Shown piece by piece: positions 44,920-54,490 of a stretch of DNA of 64,000 nucleotides. Where the stretch lies: positions 1 through 64,000 of the forward strand of contig JAWKTM010000020.1 of the NCBI GenBank assembly GCA_041399085.1, read 5' to 3'. Positions within the stretch are counted from its first letter, which is position 1. Every line of letters begins with the position of its first letter. Below the pieces are notes generated by a model. The model was given only the letters and a program-made list of their open reading frames with translations. It was not told the origin of the DNA and did not search any database. This DNA comes from JAWKTM01 sp041399085. GTDB lineage: Bacteria > Planctomycetota > Planctomycetia > Pirellulales > Pirellulaceae. A program made the translations under genes and the position numbers.

Positions 44920-47900
44920 CTAATTCCGCGCTTGGTGGTCGCCATGCTGGCGAACTTCGCGGTACAGCCCCGGTTCGTCCACGCCGTCGCCGTCCCAATC
45001 GCCGACGATCGGCAAGTCGTGCGCGTCGCCGTATTGGAATACACGGTCGTGAGCCGTCAGCTCGCGATCGCCATCGATGTCCAGCGTCCATTGGCCGGCT
45101 CGGAAGAAGCCGATCTCGTCGATCCCATCACCATTGAAATCGCCGACGACCGGCCGATCACCGGGCTCGCCAAAGTACACAATCACATCGGCCCGCGACC
45201 ACTGGCCGTCGCCGTCCATGTCGAGATGCCACTTGCCGTTGCGGAAGATGCCGATCGTACTGATGCCGTCGCCGTTCCAATCGCCGGCCACCGGAATGTC
45301 GCCATCCGTGCCGTAGCGGAATACGTGGTCGATCACATCGGCCCGCGGCGAACCTTTGGCGGATCGCTTCAGCAACCGCAGTTCGTCCGGCGCGTCGGCT
45401 GGTTTCGGCGGGAAGTTCTTCGGCCGGGCCACTCGCATGTTGAACGGATCGGGCAGACCCGGCTCGACCGCAATCGCTCGTGCGTCGCCCGACCACTCGG
45501 GGCCGAACGTGCCGATGTCGTCCTTGCCGTCGCCGTCCCAATCACCAGTGACTGGCAAATCGTCCTTGCCGCCCAGTTTGGCCCACAAGTCCTCTTCGTC
45601 CCAACGACCATTGCCGTTGAGATCCACGAACCAACGCCCTTGATAGAACACGCCGATCTCTTCCAAACCATCGCCGTTGAAGTCACCAGAAATCGGAATC
45701 GCGCCGGGCATACCAAAGTGGAATCGCTTCGACTTCGGACCGTCCTCCACATCGTCGCTGACCAGGGTCCATTGGCCCGTTTGCATTTGCGCCAAGGCCC
45801 AGTCTTGCGGGCTCAAAAACGCAGCCGGTTGCAACACAACAGCGCCGCCGAAATTCGCTCCCACTTCGCCGCGAGGATTGCCGGCGTTCACAACACTTAA
45901 ATGCCACGTGTAGCCACGCATACCGCCGCCGCCAACGGACGAGGGAACGGGAATCGTCATGTTCGGGCTGCCAACTTGCGGCGTCGACAATCCAGGAACT
46001 CCGCCCGTCGGCGTTGAACCGCGCGGCGGAAGGTAGTTCGGGGGAATCGGCGTCGGCGGAATCGAAGGCGTCTTCTCAACCAAGATTTCGCTGAAGTTGT
46101 TCTCCGCCGAACGCTGTCCAGCACCAAGCGGAATCAAAATGATGGCGTCGTCGGCCGGATCTTGCGACAGCCGCCGCACGATCTGTTGGTCGACGTTGTC
46201 CGACGGGTTGATCGCAATACCATTCGTCGTGCCGGGCGTGTCCAAACCATCCGCGTAGCTATCGGGATGGATTTGATAGACGGCATAGTTGCCCGGCGGC
46301 AAGCCGAGAAATTCGTAGTTGCCGTTGGCGTCGGTGACCACGCGAATGTTGCCGTCGGCATAGTAGCCCGGCAAGGCCTGCGACGCGTCGATCGGATCGC
46401 CATTGATGCCGTTACGAAGTTCCAGCGTTACTCCGGCAATCGGTTTGTCATCGGACGTGAATTTGCCGTCACGGACGCTCCGCAAATCGGCCGGAGCCAA
46501 ACCGTCTGGCGTTTGCAACACATCGCCATCCTGGAACACACGACCGGCCAGCGATGCTGGCGGAATTTCGCAGAAGTTGTAATCGACATGCCGTTGGCCG
46601 GGACGGATCGCGATGCCGCTGTGCTGGTCGTTGTCGGTCGACCCGCCGACGTTATCCAATCCGCCATCCAGTTGACCTCCGAGCAGTCCGCCGTTCTGGG
46701 TCAATGCGCCGGCGCCGCCAACTGCACGGCCGGTCGGATCGCCGCCGTCGAAATAGCCGGCCGGTTGAATCTCGCGCACCGAATACGTGCCGGGCCGCAA
46801 GTTGGTGAACTCATAGCGGCCTTGGGCATCGGTCAACGTCGTGGCGATCACGTTGCCGCTGGCGTCCAATAACTCGACGGTCACTCCCGCTATCGGTCGC
46901 TCGTTCGCATCCAACACACAGTCGTTGTCGATGTCCGTATGAACCATGCCGCTCAGCGACGATGGCGGGAACTCGCAGAAGTTGTAGTCGATCAACGTCT
47001 CTCCAGCGCCCACGTTGATCGCCGTTATCAAGTCGGCCAGCGAATCGTCGCCGCCCTTCGATCCGGCTCGCTGACCGCCGTGGAACAAGCCGACGGGTTG
47101 TGTCTCGCGCACGGCATACGTTCCCGGCGCGAGTCCGTCGAACTTGTAGAAGCCGTTCGCGTCGGTCGTGGTCGTGGCGATCACGTCGCCGTTGGAATCC
47201 AGCAGTTCGATCTTCACACCCTCGATCGGCGACTCATTCGCATCGTAAACGCAGTCCTGATCCAAGTCGGTGTGAACGAAACCGCTGAGGCTACTGGGCG
47301 GCAATTCGCAGAAATCATAATCGACCAGCGTCTGGCCCGGCCCAATATCAATCGCCGAGATGTGATTCGTCACCGAAGCGTCGCCGCCATGCGAGCCCGC
47401 GACTTGGCCGCCGTCGAAATAACCGTCTGGCTGCGTTTCCCGCACGGTGTACTTACCTGGCGCGAGGTTCGTGAACGTATAGAAGCCGTCATCGTCGGTC
47501 GTCGTCGTGGCGATAACCTTGCCTGTCGAGTCAAGTAGTTCGACGGTCACGCCGCCCAACGGCGACTCGCCCGGATCGAATTCACAATCCTGATCGACGT
47601 CGGAATAGATGAAGCCGCTCAGACTGCTAGGCGGCAGTTCGCAGAAGTTGTATTCGACCAGCGTTTCGCCCGCGCCAACCGGAATCGTCGTGATCCGATT
47701 CGAGCCCGATGCGTCGCCGCCTTTCGACCCCGCGACTTGGCCGCCATCGAAGTAGCCGTCCGGCTGTGTCTCGCGCACGGCGTACTGTCCCGGCGCGAGA
47801 TTCGTGAATTGATAGAAGCCTTTGGCGTCGGTCGTGGTCGTCGCCACCACGTTGCCGTTCACGTCTAGCAGCTCGATCTTCACGCCGGCAATTGGCGACT

Positions 47901-50805
47901 CGTTCGCGTCGAACACGCAGTCGCGATCCACGTCGGTGTGGACATAACCGCTCAAGCTGCTCGGCGGCAGTTCGCAGAAGTTGTAATTCACCAGCGTCTC
48001 GCCCGCGCCGATCACGATCGACGAAATGCGATCGGCCTGGGAATCGTCGCCGCCCTTCGAACCCGCGACTTGGCCGCCGTGGAAATAGCCATCCGGCTGC
48101 GTTTCGCGCACCGTGTACGATCCCGGCGCGAGCCCTTCGAACTTGTAGTAGCCCGTGGCGTCCGTTGTCGTCGTCGCGATCACCTTGCCGGCCGAATCCA
48201 GCAACTCGACCTTCACGCCTTGTAGCGGCGTCTCGCCCGTGTCGAATACACAGTCTTGATCCGGGTCGGCGTGAACGTAGCCGCTTAGGATACTCGGCGG
48301 CAGTTCGCAGAAGTCATAATCGACCAGATGTTGATCCGAGCCGACGTTGATCGAAGTTATCAAATCGACTTGCGAGTCATCGCCGCCGCCCGATCCCGCG
48401 CGTTGTCCGCCTTGGAAGTAGCCGGTCGGTTGCAGTTCGCGCACGGCGTACTTGCCGGGCCGCAAGTTGTCGAACTTATACGCGCCGTTCGCATCCGTCT
48501 GCGTGGTGGCGACCACGTTGCCGCCGGCATCCAGCAGTTCGACCGTCACGCCAGACAACAGTTTCTCGCCCGCATCGAATTCGCAATTCTGATTCGGATC
48601 GGCGTGGACGATGCCAGCGATACTGCCACCCAGGAGTTCACCAAAGTTGTAGTTGACGCCGTCATCGCCCCATTTCAAATCGACTTGGCCGATCGAATCG
48701 CCGGGATTCTGAGCCGCGCCAACGATCGTGCCGCCGACCGTACCAGCCGTGTCTTGGCCGTCGTACCAATTGTCCGGCTGCACTTCGACCACCCGGTACT
48801 CACCGGCCGACAAGCCCTCGAAACGATATGATCCGTCGCGCGCCGTCACCGTCGTGGCGACCGTCGCACCTTGTTTGTCCAGCAGCCGAACCGTCACGCC
48901 GTCGATCGGTGATTCGCCCGCGTTGCGTTGGCCATTGTCGTTACGATCGTGATACACAAAACCCGAAAGCGACGCTGGCTCGTGCTCGCAGAAGTCGTAA
49001 TTCGTGCCTTGATCGCCGGGGTTCAACCGGATGTCGCGAATTGCGTCACCGTCGGCCGTGCCGCGTTGTGTCGCGTTGACATTGCCTGCATGGGAATCGC
49101 CATCGATCAGATTGGCGGGCGTGAACTCTACGACCGTATAGCTACCGGGCCGCAAGTTGCCGAACGAGTACTGACCCTTGTTATCGGTATGCGTTTCGGC
49201 AATCGTCTGGCCGTTGCTGTCCTGCAAAACGACGCGCACGCCTTCCAAAGGCGGATTCAAAATATCGTCGCCGTCACAGTTGCCGAACCGGTCGGTCAAG
49301 CGAACTTCGCCGCTGATCGAAGCCGGCGCGATTTCGCCGAAGTTGTATTCGAGGCCCGCCGAGCCGCCGGTCAGCAGCACACCGATTAGCTCGTCGCCCG
49401 GATTCACCGCCGAGCCGACATTGACGCCGTTCACTTGTCCGGCCCGATCGAGACCATCGAAGTAGCCGACCGGTTGCTGCAACTCGACCACGCGGTATTC
49501 GCCCGGCGCGAGGCCCGTGACCTCGTAGTGTCCGTTGTCGTCGGTCGTCGTGGTGATCGCCGACTGCGGCGCGATGGTGTTAACCGGAATGACTTGAATC
49601 GAGACTTGGCCGATTCCCAGTTCGCCCGGATCGCGACTACCGTCGTTGCTGAGGTCGCTGTAGACATAGCCGCTCAGCGAGGCTGGCTGTGCTTCGGCAA
49701 AGTCGTAGTCGATTGCCCGCGTATCGCCCAGCGGAATCTCGATGTCGGTCAAGCGATTCGGGTCGCCCGGCACGAGCGAGCCGGACTTCAGTCCTTCGAC
49801 GGTTCCGACCACCGCGCCGACGCTGAACAAACCGGCGGGCTGCGACTCGCGCACCTGATACGTCCCCGGTTGCAAATTCAGATTGAACCCGAACTCGTAA
49901 TCGCCGCCGTCGCTCGTCTGCGTCGTGTGGCCCGTCGAAACATATTGGCCGCCGACTTTCTCCCACAATTCGAGCGTCACGCCGGACAAGCCTTGCTCGC
50001 CGGACTCTTGCTTCAAGTTCAAATTTGGGTCGAGATAGACAGTGCCCGAAATGGCCACGGGCTTCGGCTTCTGCTGCACGTCCAAACCCGCGGCGGCGGA
50101 CCGTGTTTCATTGCCGTCGGTGTTCTGCAGCAACTGCAAATCCAGGCCGCGGCCAGCCAAGTTGAAACGATGCTTGAAGATCACGCTGCCGCTGGCGTCG
50201 TGATAGTGAGGCGCGACGAACGACGCACGCAGGATCGAATCGTTAAACTCGGCGCCCGACGCGATCGCGTCGATGTTCGGTTCCACTTGCGGCACGATCT
50301 GACCGGCGGGCACGCTGGGATATAGCGTCTCGTCTTCATCCACGTCGATCGAAAACAACAGCTTGTCGCCGGCTTGGAAGCCCGTGAGGTCCAGCGTCAA
50401 CAACGACGAGCCATCGGTCACGGTCGCGTTAACCGTGGCGCCTGGATTCCGCGTATCGAGCGACACGATCTTGAACGGCGCCGCTCCGTTCGTGCCTCGG
50501 CCCGTCGTCGCGGTGTCGAAGAACAGCCGCTTTGGGCTGAGATCGATCTCTACGTGCCGCAACTCGGAGTTGGGCGCTCCGCCCACGAACGACAGCTCGA
50601 ACGTATCAGGCTGCAAATCCGTGCGATCGTCGGTCTCGGTGTACAGCACGCCCACGCGCAGCGGATCGGCGGCCAACATCTCGCGTTTTTCAAGCTGTTC
50701 GAACAAGCAACGCCGCGAACTGGCTTCGGGCGCGTTCGTGGTGCGACCATCGGTGCGGCGAGCGAATTGTCGGCGGAGCCGGGCGAGTTGGTCTCGCAGA
50801 CTCAT
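44920..50805 (-). CDS. Giant SdrD/Cna-B repeat protein with FG-GAP-like C-terminus
   Basis: This encodes a 1961-aa surface-type protein. Residues 1-50 hold a basic segment and CLFEQLEKREMLAAD, a LEPR-XLL-like export/anchoring signature of planctomycetes. Residues 50-210 resemble a cohesin/dockerin-linked surface domain. About eleven SdrD B-type (Cna-B-like) Ig repeats of roughly 85-90 aa follow. Typical pieces are SLSGFVHTDLDQDCVYD, GVTVELLDSTGKVIATTTTD and YTVRETQPDGYFDGGQ. The C-terminal 300 residues have at least six FG-GAP/VCBS-like Asp-rich motifs (GDFNGDGIDEIGFF, GDWDGDGKDDIGTF) that bind Ca2+. ATG 50805 follows GGAGGTG and overlaps the WD40 gene stop by four bases. Likely an adhesive, calcium-stabilised cell-surface protein. 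Confidence 0.85.
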   Translation of the reverse strand: MSLRDQLARLRRQFARRTDGRTTNAPEASSRRCLFEQLEKREMLAADPLRVGVLYTETDDRTDLQPDTFELSFVGGAPNSELRHVEIDLSPKRLFFDTATTGRGTNGAAPFKIVSLDTRNPGATVNATVTDGSSLLTLDLTGFQAGDKLLFSIDVDEDETLYPSVPAGQIVPQVEPNIDAIASGAEFNDSILRASFVAPHYHDASGSVIFKHRFNLAGRGLDLQLLQNTDGNETRSAAAGLDVQQKPKPVAISGTVYLDPNLNLKQESGEQGLSGVTLELWEKVGGQYVSTGHTTQTSDGGDYEFGFNLNLQPGTYQVRESQPAGLFSVGAVVGTVEGLKSGSLVPGDPNRLTDIEIPLGDTRAIDYDFAEAQPASLSGYVYSDLSNDGSRDPGELGIGQVSIQVIPVNTIAPQSAITTTTDDNGHYEVTGLAPGEYRVVELQQPVGYFDGLDRAGQVNGVNVGSAVNPGDELIGVLLTGGSAGLEYNFGEIAPASISGEVRLTDRFGNCDGDDILNPPLEGVRVVLQDSNGQTIAETHTDNKGQYSFGNLRPGSYTVVEFTPANLIDGDSHAGNVNATQRGTADGDAIRDIRLNPGDQGTNYDFCEHEPASLSGFVYHDRNDNGQRNAGESPIDGVTVRLLDKQGATVATTVTARDGSYRFEGLSAGEYRVVEVQPDNWYDGQDTAGTVGGTIVGAAQNPGDSIGQVDLKWGDDGVNYNFGELLGGSIAGIVHADPNQNCEFDAGEKLLSGVTVELLDAGGNVVATTQTDANGAYKFDNLRPGKYAVRELQPTGYFQGGQRAGSGGGDDSQVDLITSINVGSDQHLVDYDFCELPPSILSGYVHADPDQDCVFDTGETPLQGVKVELLDSAGKVIATTTTDATGYYKFEGLAPGSYTVRETQPDGYFHGGQVAGSKGGDDSQADRISSIVIGAGETLVNYNFCELPPSSLSGYVHTDVDRDCVFDANESPIAGVKIELLDVNGNVVATTTTDAKGFYQFTNLAPGQYAVRETQPDGYFDGGQVAGSKGGDASGSNRITTIPVGAGETLVEYNFCELPPSSLSGFIYSDVDQDCEFDPGESPLGGVTVELLDSTGKVIATTTTDDDGFYTFTNLAPGKYTVRETQPDGYFDGGQVAGSHGGDASVTNHISAIDIGPGQTLVDYDFCELPPSSLSGFVHTDLDQDCVYDANESPIEGVKIELLDSNGDVIATTTTDANGFYKFDGLAPGTYAVRETQPVGLFHGGQRAGSKGGDDSLADLITAINVGAGETLIDYNFCEFPPSSLSGMVHTDIDNDCVLDANERPIAGVTVELLDASGNVIATTLTDAQGRYEFTNLRPGTYSVREIQPAGYFDGGDPTGRAVGGAGALTQNGGLLGGQLDGGLDNVGGSTDNDQHSGIAIRPGQRHVDYNFCEIPPASLAGRVFQDGDVLQTPDGLAPADLRSVRDGKFTSDDKPIAGVTLELRNGINGDPIDASQALPGYYADGNIRVVTDANGNYEFLGLPPGNYAVYQIHPDSYADGLDTPGTTNGIAINPSDNVDQQIVRRLSQDPADDAIILIPLGAGQRSAENNFSEILVEKTPSIPPTPIPPNYLPPRGSTPTGGVPGLSTPQVGSPNMTIPVPSSVGGGGMRGYTWHLSVVNAGNPRGEVGANFGGAVVLQPAAFLSPQDWALAQMQTGQWTLVSDDVEDGPKSKRFHFGMPGAIPISGDFNGDGLEEIGVFYQGRWFVDLNGNGRWDEEDLWAKLGGKDDLPVTGDWDGDGKDDIGTFGPEWSGDARAIAVEPGLPDPFNMRVARPKNFPPKPADAPDELRLLKRSAKGSPRADVIDHVFRYGTDGDIPVAGDWNGDGISTIGIFRNGKWHLDMDGDGQWSRADVIVYFGEPGDRPVVGDFNGDGIDEIGFFRAGQWTLDIDGDRELTAHDRVFQYGDAHDLPIVGDWDGDGVDEPGLYREVRQHGDHQARN

Positions 50806-51851
50806 TGGGCACCTCCATGTGCGGGAGCGGTCACGCGAGCTTCGCGTTGATGAATGATCGGTCCGCCGATGTTCCACAGGCGGACAGTGGTGTCGTAGCT
50901 GCCGGAAATCAACGATCCGTTGATTGCTGTCAGCGCGTGAATCGTTCCGGTGTGGCCTCGCAAAGCATGCAACTCACGCTGCTCGGCGAAGTTCCAGATG
51001 CGGATAACATTGTCGCTGCCAGCCGTGGCGATCCGTTCGTCGTCGATCACGGTCAAGGCGAACTGCTTGGCTTCGCAGCGAGGCAAGCGAAACGCTTCTT
51101 GTTCGGCCGCCAAATCCCACGCGGCGATGTAGCGGTCTTCGGAGCAAGTGAAGACCAACCGGCCATCGCGGCTGAAATCCAATTGACGGATTCGTTGTTC
51201 ATGAGCCGGCAGCGAACCCAGTTCGCGACCGCTGTTGACGTTCCACCACCGCAGCCGGCCGTTGCGTCCGCCAGCCACAATCGTGTTGTCATCCGGCGAA
51301 AAGGCAACCGCTCGCATGTCGGTGCAAGGACAGCCGAGCGTGTGTTTTAGTTGGCCCGTGGCGAGGTCGTAGATTCGCAGCTTAGGTTCAAATCCAACCG
51401 CGGCCAGCAAACGGCCGTCGTGGCTAAACTCCAGCTTCGACACGGCTTGCGGATGATCGGCCAGAACCTGTTGAAGCTGCCCGGTTTGGCCGTCCCACAG
51501 AATGATGCGGCGGTCATTGCCAGCAGTTGCCAACAGACGGCCGTCGTTGGAATAATCCAACGTTCGGACCCAATCGGAATGCCCGGTCAGCGTTAACCGC
51601 AATGTTCCGTCGGCGGCGTTCCAAATCCGCACGTGATGGTCGTCGCCGGCCGTGGCTAGCAGATTGCCGCTGGGATGGACGGCCAGCGTCGTAATGACCG
51701 GCGGCGTCGCTTCCTTGGAAGTTGGCTGGAATTCGATGATTTGGCTGTTGCCGTCGCTGCGCATTTTGGCCAGCAGCGGGGCGGAAGCAACGAGAATGGC
51801 CGTAGCCAGCATCAGCGCAAGGCGCAGGCGGCGAAGCAAGTCGGTGGGCAT
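50802..51851 (-). CDS. Secreted WD40-repeat protein
   Basis: This 349-aa protein has a signal peptide (LALMLATAILVASAPLLA, residues 11-28). Seven WD40 blades follow, for example LAVHPSGNLLATAGDDHHVR, HSDWVRTLDYSNDGRLLATA and IHALTAINGSLISGSYDTTV. WD40 repeats form a propeller that mediates protein contacts; exported forms are common in planctomycetes. The last codons overlap the start of the SdrD gene (ATGA), so the two proteins are made together and may be partners at the cell surface. No signature suggests an enzyme. Confidence 0.88.
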   Translation of the reverse strand: MPTDLLRRLRLALMLATAILVASAPLLAKMRSDGNSQIIEFQPTSKEATPPVITTLAVHPSGNLLATAGDDHHVRIWNAADGTLRLTLTGHSDWVRTLDYSNDGRLLATAGNDRRIILWDGQTGQLQQVLADHPQAVSKLEFSHDGRLLAAVGFEPKLRIYDLATGQLKHTLGCPCTDMRAVAFSPDDNTIVAGGRNGRLRWWNVNSGRELGSLPAHEQRIRQLDFSRDGRLVFTCSEDRYIAAWDLAAEQEAFRLPRCEAKQFALTVIDDERIATAGSDNVIRIWNFAEQRELHALRGHTGTIHALTAINGSLISGSYDTTVRLWNIGGPIIHQREARVTAPAHGGAQ

Positions 51852-52113
51852 GAGTCAGTGTCCGTCGGCGAGCGTGCGGGGTTCGATCGCGAGGGACCGA
51901 TAGCGCACGAATTCGGCGCTATGATCCGAACATCATGTGTTATCGGACCATTCGCCACGATTCCGACAGACGAACAAGAAGATTCAAGTCGGCAAGCCGC
52001 GCGACAATCGGTCACGCCCCTCCAGAAATTCACCCATCGGGAGCACGAAGCTCCCGCTGAGTCGAACCCGCCTGGGAGAACGAAGCTCCCGCTGAGTCCG
52101 CCGGAAGATCGCT
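51852..52113. other. Intergenic region with 25-bp repeated hairpin
   Basis: A 25-bp segment of the form GGGAG-(C/A)ACGAAGCTCCC-GCTGAGTC occurs at 52039-52063 and 52074-52098; each copy can form a GGGAGC/GCTCCC-type hairpin. Otherwise nothing is recognised. Confidence 0.5.
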
Positions 52114-52959
52114 CTACGGCTCCAGCTCCAGCAACTCGACCTTGCGAAACTCAACCGGATGACTTTCCGATTGCAGCGAGATCGTGCCGCCGGTGAGCAG
52201 CAATCCGCCTTGCTTGGCGGCCAACTCCTTGGCGTGCGCTTCGCGGTCGTCCAGTTGCGGCTGGGTGTACTCCAGCACCGTCTGGCCGTCGATGATGTGC
52301 TTGATCGACTCGCCGCCGCGCACTTCGATTTCGACCGTCACCCACTGGTCGCCGTGAAACGTCTTCGACGTCGAACTGGTGCAGTGACGCGTCACCAGCT
52401 TGCCGTCCATCACGACGTTGGTTCCCGGCGTGCAAAGATTCGCGGTCGTGCGTTCGCCGCTACCGCTTCCGCCGAGCAACTGGACTTCGATCGAAGCCGG
52501 GAAATCCTGATCCCTGGCCATCGTCAACGGCGACTCGCCGTGCACCATCACGCCGCTGTTACGAAAAGCCCAGCCCGGCCCGCCGTCGACCTGGTCACCG
52601 ACAAACCGGTACTCGACCCGCAGCCGATAATGCGAATACGGCTTGTTGTAGAAAATGTGTCCGAACGTCTCGTCAAACTTCTCGTATTTCTCGTAGCCCA
52701 CCTTCATCACGCCGTCTTCGACGCGGAACGTGTTGCCGAAGTTGTCGCCCGCTTCGTGCCGGCGGATTTTCACGGTCCAGCCATCGAGGTTCTTGCCGTT
52801 GAAGAGCTGAATCCAATTTTCGCCCGCAGCGCTCTCGCCCGACTTATCATCCGCGGCGGCGGCTCCCGCCCAACCGAACGCAACGGCCGCCGAAGTCGCC
52901 ACAATCATGACGGAGCAGTGAATTTGCCGGCGGAATCGAACATTGCAGAAATCGAACAT
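52114..52959 (-). CDS. DUF1080 (3-keto-disaccharide hydrolase-type) protein
   Basis: This 281-aa exported protein carries one DUF1080 domain: IQLFNGKNLDGWTVKIRRHE at about residue 49, YSHYRLRVEYRFVGDQVDGG, RNSGVMVHGESP, MDGKLVTRHCTSSTSK and GLLLTGGTISLQSESHPVEF. The family is a beta-jelly-roll hydrolase or lectin acting on sugars, abundant in planctomycetes. A signal peptide is seen at MIVATSAAVAFGWAGAAAA (residues 18-36 from ATG 52959). ATG 52908 is an alternative start giving a shorter leader. It is monocistronic. Confidence 0.85.
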   Translation of the reverse strand: MFDFCNVRFRRQIHCSVMIVATSAAVAFGWAGAAAADDKSGESAAGENWIQLFNGKNLDGWTVKIRRHEAGDNFGNTFRVEDGVMKVGYEKYEKFDETFGHIFYNKPYSHYRLRVEYRFVGDQVDGGPGWAFRNSGVMVHGESPLTMARDQDFPASIEVQLLGGSGSGERTTANLCTPGTNVVMDGKLVTRHCTSSTSKTFHGDQWVTVEIEVRGGESIKHIIDGQTVLEYTQPQLDDREAHAKELAAKQGGLLLTGGTISLQSESHPVEFRKVELLELEP

Positions 52960-53529
52960 ATACACGGTGTAGTTTCCTCGTTGACAAATGGATCGCGAGC
53001 GTTCGCAAGACGCCAAAGCAGAAATCTTCAGCCCGAAGTTTCGACATGACCGGACGACCGCAGTCACTCGGCTCCCGCAGTCACCGCCCGTCGTCTCGGA
53101 AATCACTGATAGCAGTTTAACCGAACGCCGTTAGGACTGCATGACTTCGTATCGCATAGGCAAACACAAGAAGCGTGTTTATCAACGATATTGCCCTCTC
53201 ATTCGCACCCCTCCCTCCGCGTCCTCCGCGACTCCGCGTTTCCAACCGTCTTTTTTTGAAACGCGGAGTCGCGAAGAACGCGGAGAGAAGACGCACTGCA
53301 ATGCAACGAGGCGAGCCTTGCCGGTTATTCCACCCCGATCACAGCCAAATTAAGCGAGCGGCACCTAAGCGCATACCAGCACGCAGCGCCAGCAAGTGAG
53401 TAAGTTCCCGACACACTCGCTCGCGCATCGTGCTCGTATGTTGGTGCGTTCTCATCCGCCACTCGCCTCAACACGTAAAAGTTGGTCGAATCATGTTGTT
53501 GCACTCGGGCGAGTTGCTCTCCGACCGCG
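52960..53529. other. Intergenic region with a long hairpin
   Basis: 570 bp between the DUF1080 gene and the end of the response-regulator gene. Apart from the 28-bp-arm hairpin at 53215-53285 I see no gene, and the small open frames lack ribosome sites. Confidence 0.5.
53215..53285 (-). repeat. Long inverted repeat, 28-bp arms
   Basis: The left arm (53215-53242) and right arm (53258-53285) match in 26 of 28 positions around a 15-nt loop ending in seven T. Both differences are C/T changes that become G-U pairs in the minus-strand transcript, so minus-strand RNA would pair over all 28 positions. The CTCCGCG...CGCGACTCCGCGTTTC arms resemble sequences seen repeatedly in planctomycete intergenic DNA. 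Confidence 0.8.
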
Positions 53530-54237
53530 CTACGCGCCGGCTTCGACCGGTTCGGCTCCGTTGGCCGGTGTCATTAGCAGCTCGGGGTAAATCAGCTCCT
53601 CGCGAGCGGCGAAGATCAATAGCTCGTTCGTGCTGTTCAGCCCCAGCTTTTGCTTCATGTCGGAGACTTCCTTTTCGACCGACCGCAGGCTGATCCCTAG
53701 TTCGTCGCCGATTTCACGATTCGTGCGGCCGAGCGCCAACAGCCGCAGCACTTCGATCTCGCGATGAGCCAGCGTCGTCACGCGCGACCGCGGGGCTTCA
53801 TTCTCAAGCTGCACGAACCGCGAAGCCAACTCCGGCGAGTAATACGTGCCGCCGTTGGCTACGTGGCGAATCGCCGTGCAGAGCGCCTGCATCGATTCCG
53901 AATGTTTGCTGACCATACCCGACGCTCCGGCCGACAACGCTCGGTCCAAATAATGGTCGCGCGGAAAGCCGGTGTAGAACAGCACGCGAGTTTCCTGTCG
54001 CGTCTGGGTGAGAATCTCCTGACACGCCCAGAAGGCGTCCGCGCCGGGCATGTGAATGTCCATCAACACGACGGCCGGGCGATGCTCGGCTGCCAAAGCC
54101 ACGGCGGCTTGAGCGTGTCGGCCCACGGCCACCACCTCGACTTCGGCCATGTGATTCAAACAACGGGCCACGCATTCGGCGATGGCATAATCGTCGTCGA
54201 CCAAGACGACGGTCGGTCGGATATTCTCGTGGTTCAT
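53530..54237 (-). CDS. NarL/FixJ-type response regulator
   Basis: This 235-aa two-component regulator has a receiver domain (residues 9-125): acidic pocket VDDD, phosphoacceptor Asp in VVLMDIHMPG (about residue 59), conserved Thr in FYTGF, and Lys in MVSKHSES. The C-terminal LuxR-type helix-turn-helix (about residues 150-215) includes LAHREIEVLRLLALGRTNRE and ISLRSVEKEVSDMKQKLGL. It binds DNA as a dimer when phosphorylated. GGCAGGAGGGG precedes ATG 54237. No partner kinase is adjacent; the hybrid kinase at 61746 is 7.5 kb away. Confidence 0.92.
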   Translation of the reverse strand: MNHENIRPTVVLVDDDYAIAECVARCLNHMAEVEVVAVGRHAQAAVALAAEHRPAVVLMDIHMPGADAFWACQEILTQTRQETRVLFYTGFPRDHYLDRALSAGASGMVSKHSESMQALCTAIRHVANGGTYYSPELASRFVQLENEAPRSRVTTLAHREIEVLRLLALGRTNREIGDELGISLRSVEKEVSDMKQKLGLNSTNELLIFAAREELIYPELLMTPANGAEPVEAGA

Positions 54238-54490
54238 TTCTGCCCCTCCTGCCGAAGGCTAGGTCGCCGAATATTCGCTCGCAAACGGACGCCCCGAGTT
54301 TGATGGGCGGGAATCCGTAGATTTCCCGGCTTGGCGGCCAGCAAGGCTGTTCGGGTCACGTTTCGTCAGGAAAGTGTGTCGGCTCGCCACGTCTGGTTTA
54401 GAATGGCCCGCCGTCGTGCGGGCGGAAACGGCGTTTTCCGTGCCTTCGCCCGCCATGCGAAACCTGAAAATTCCGCCAGGAGCTTGCCAC

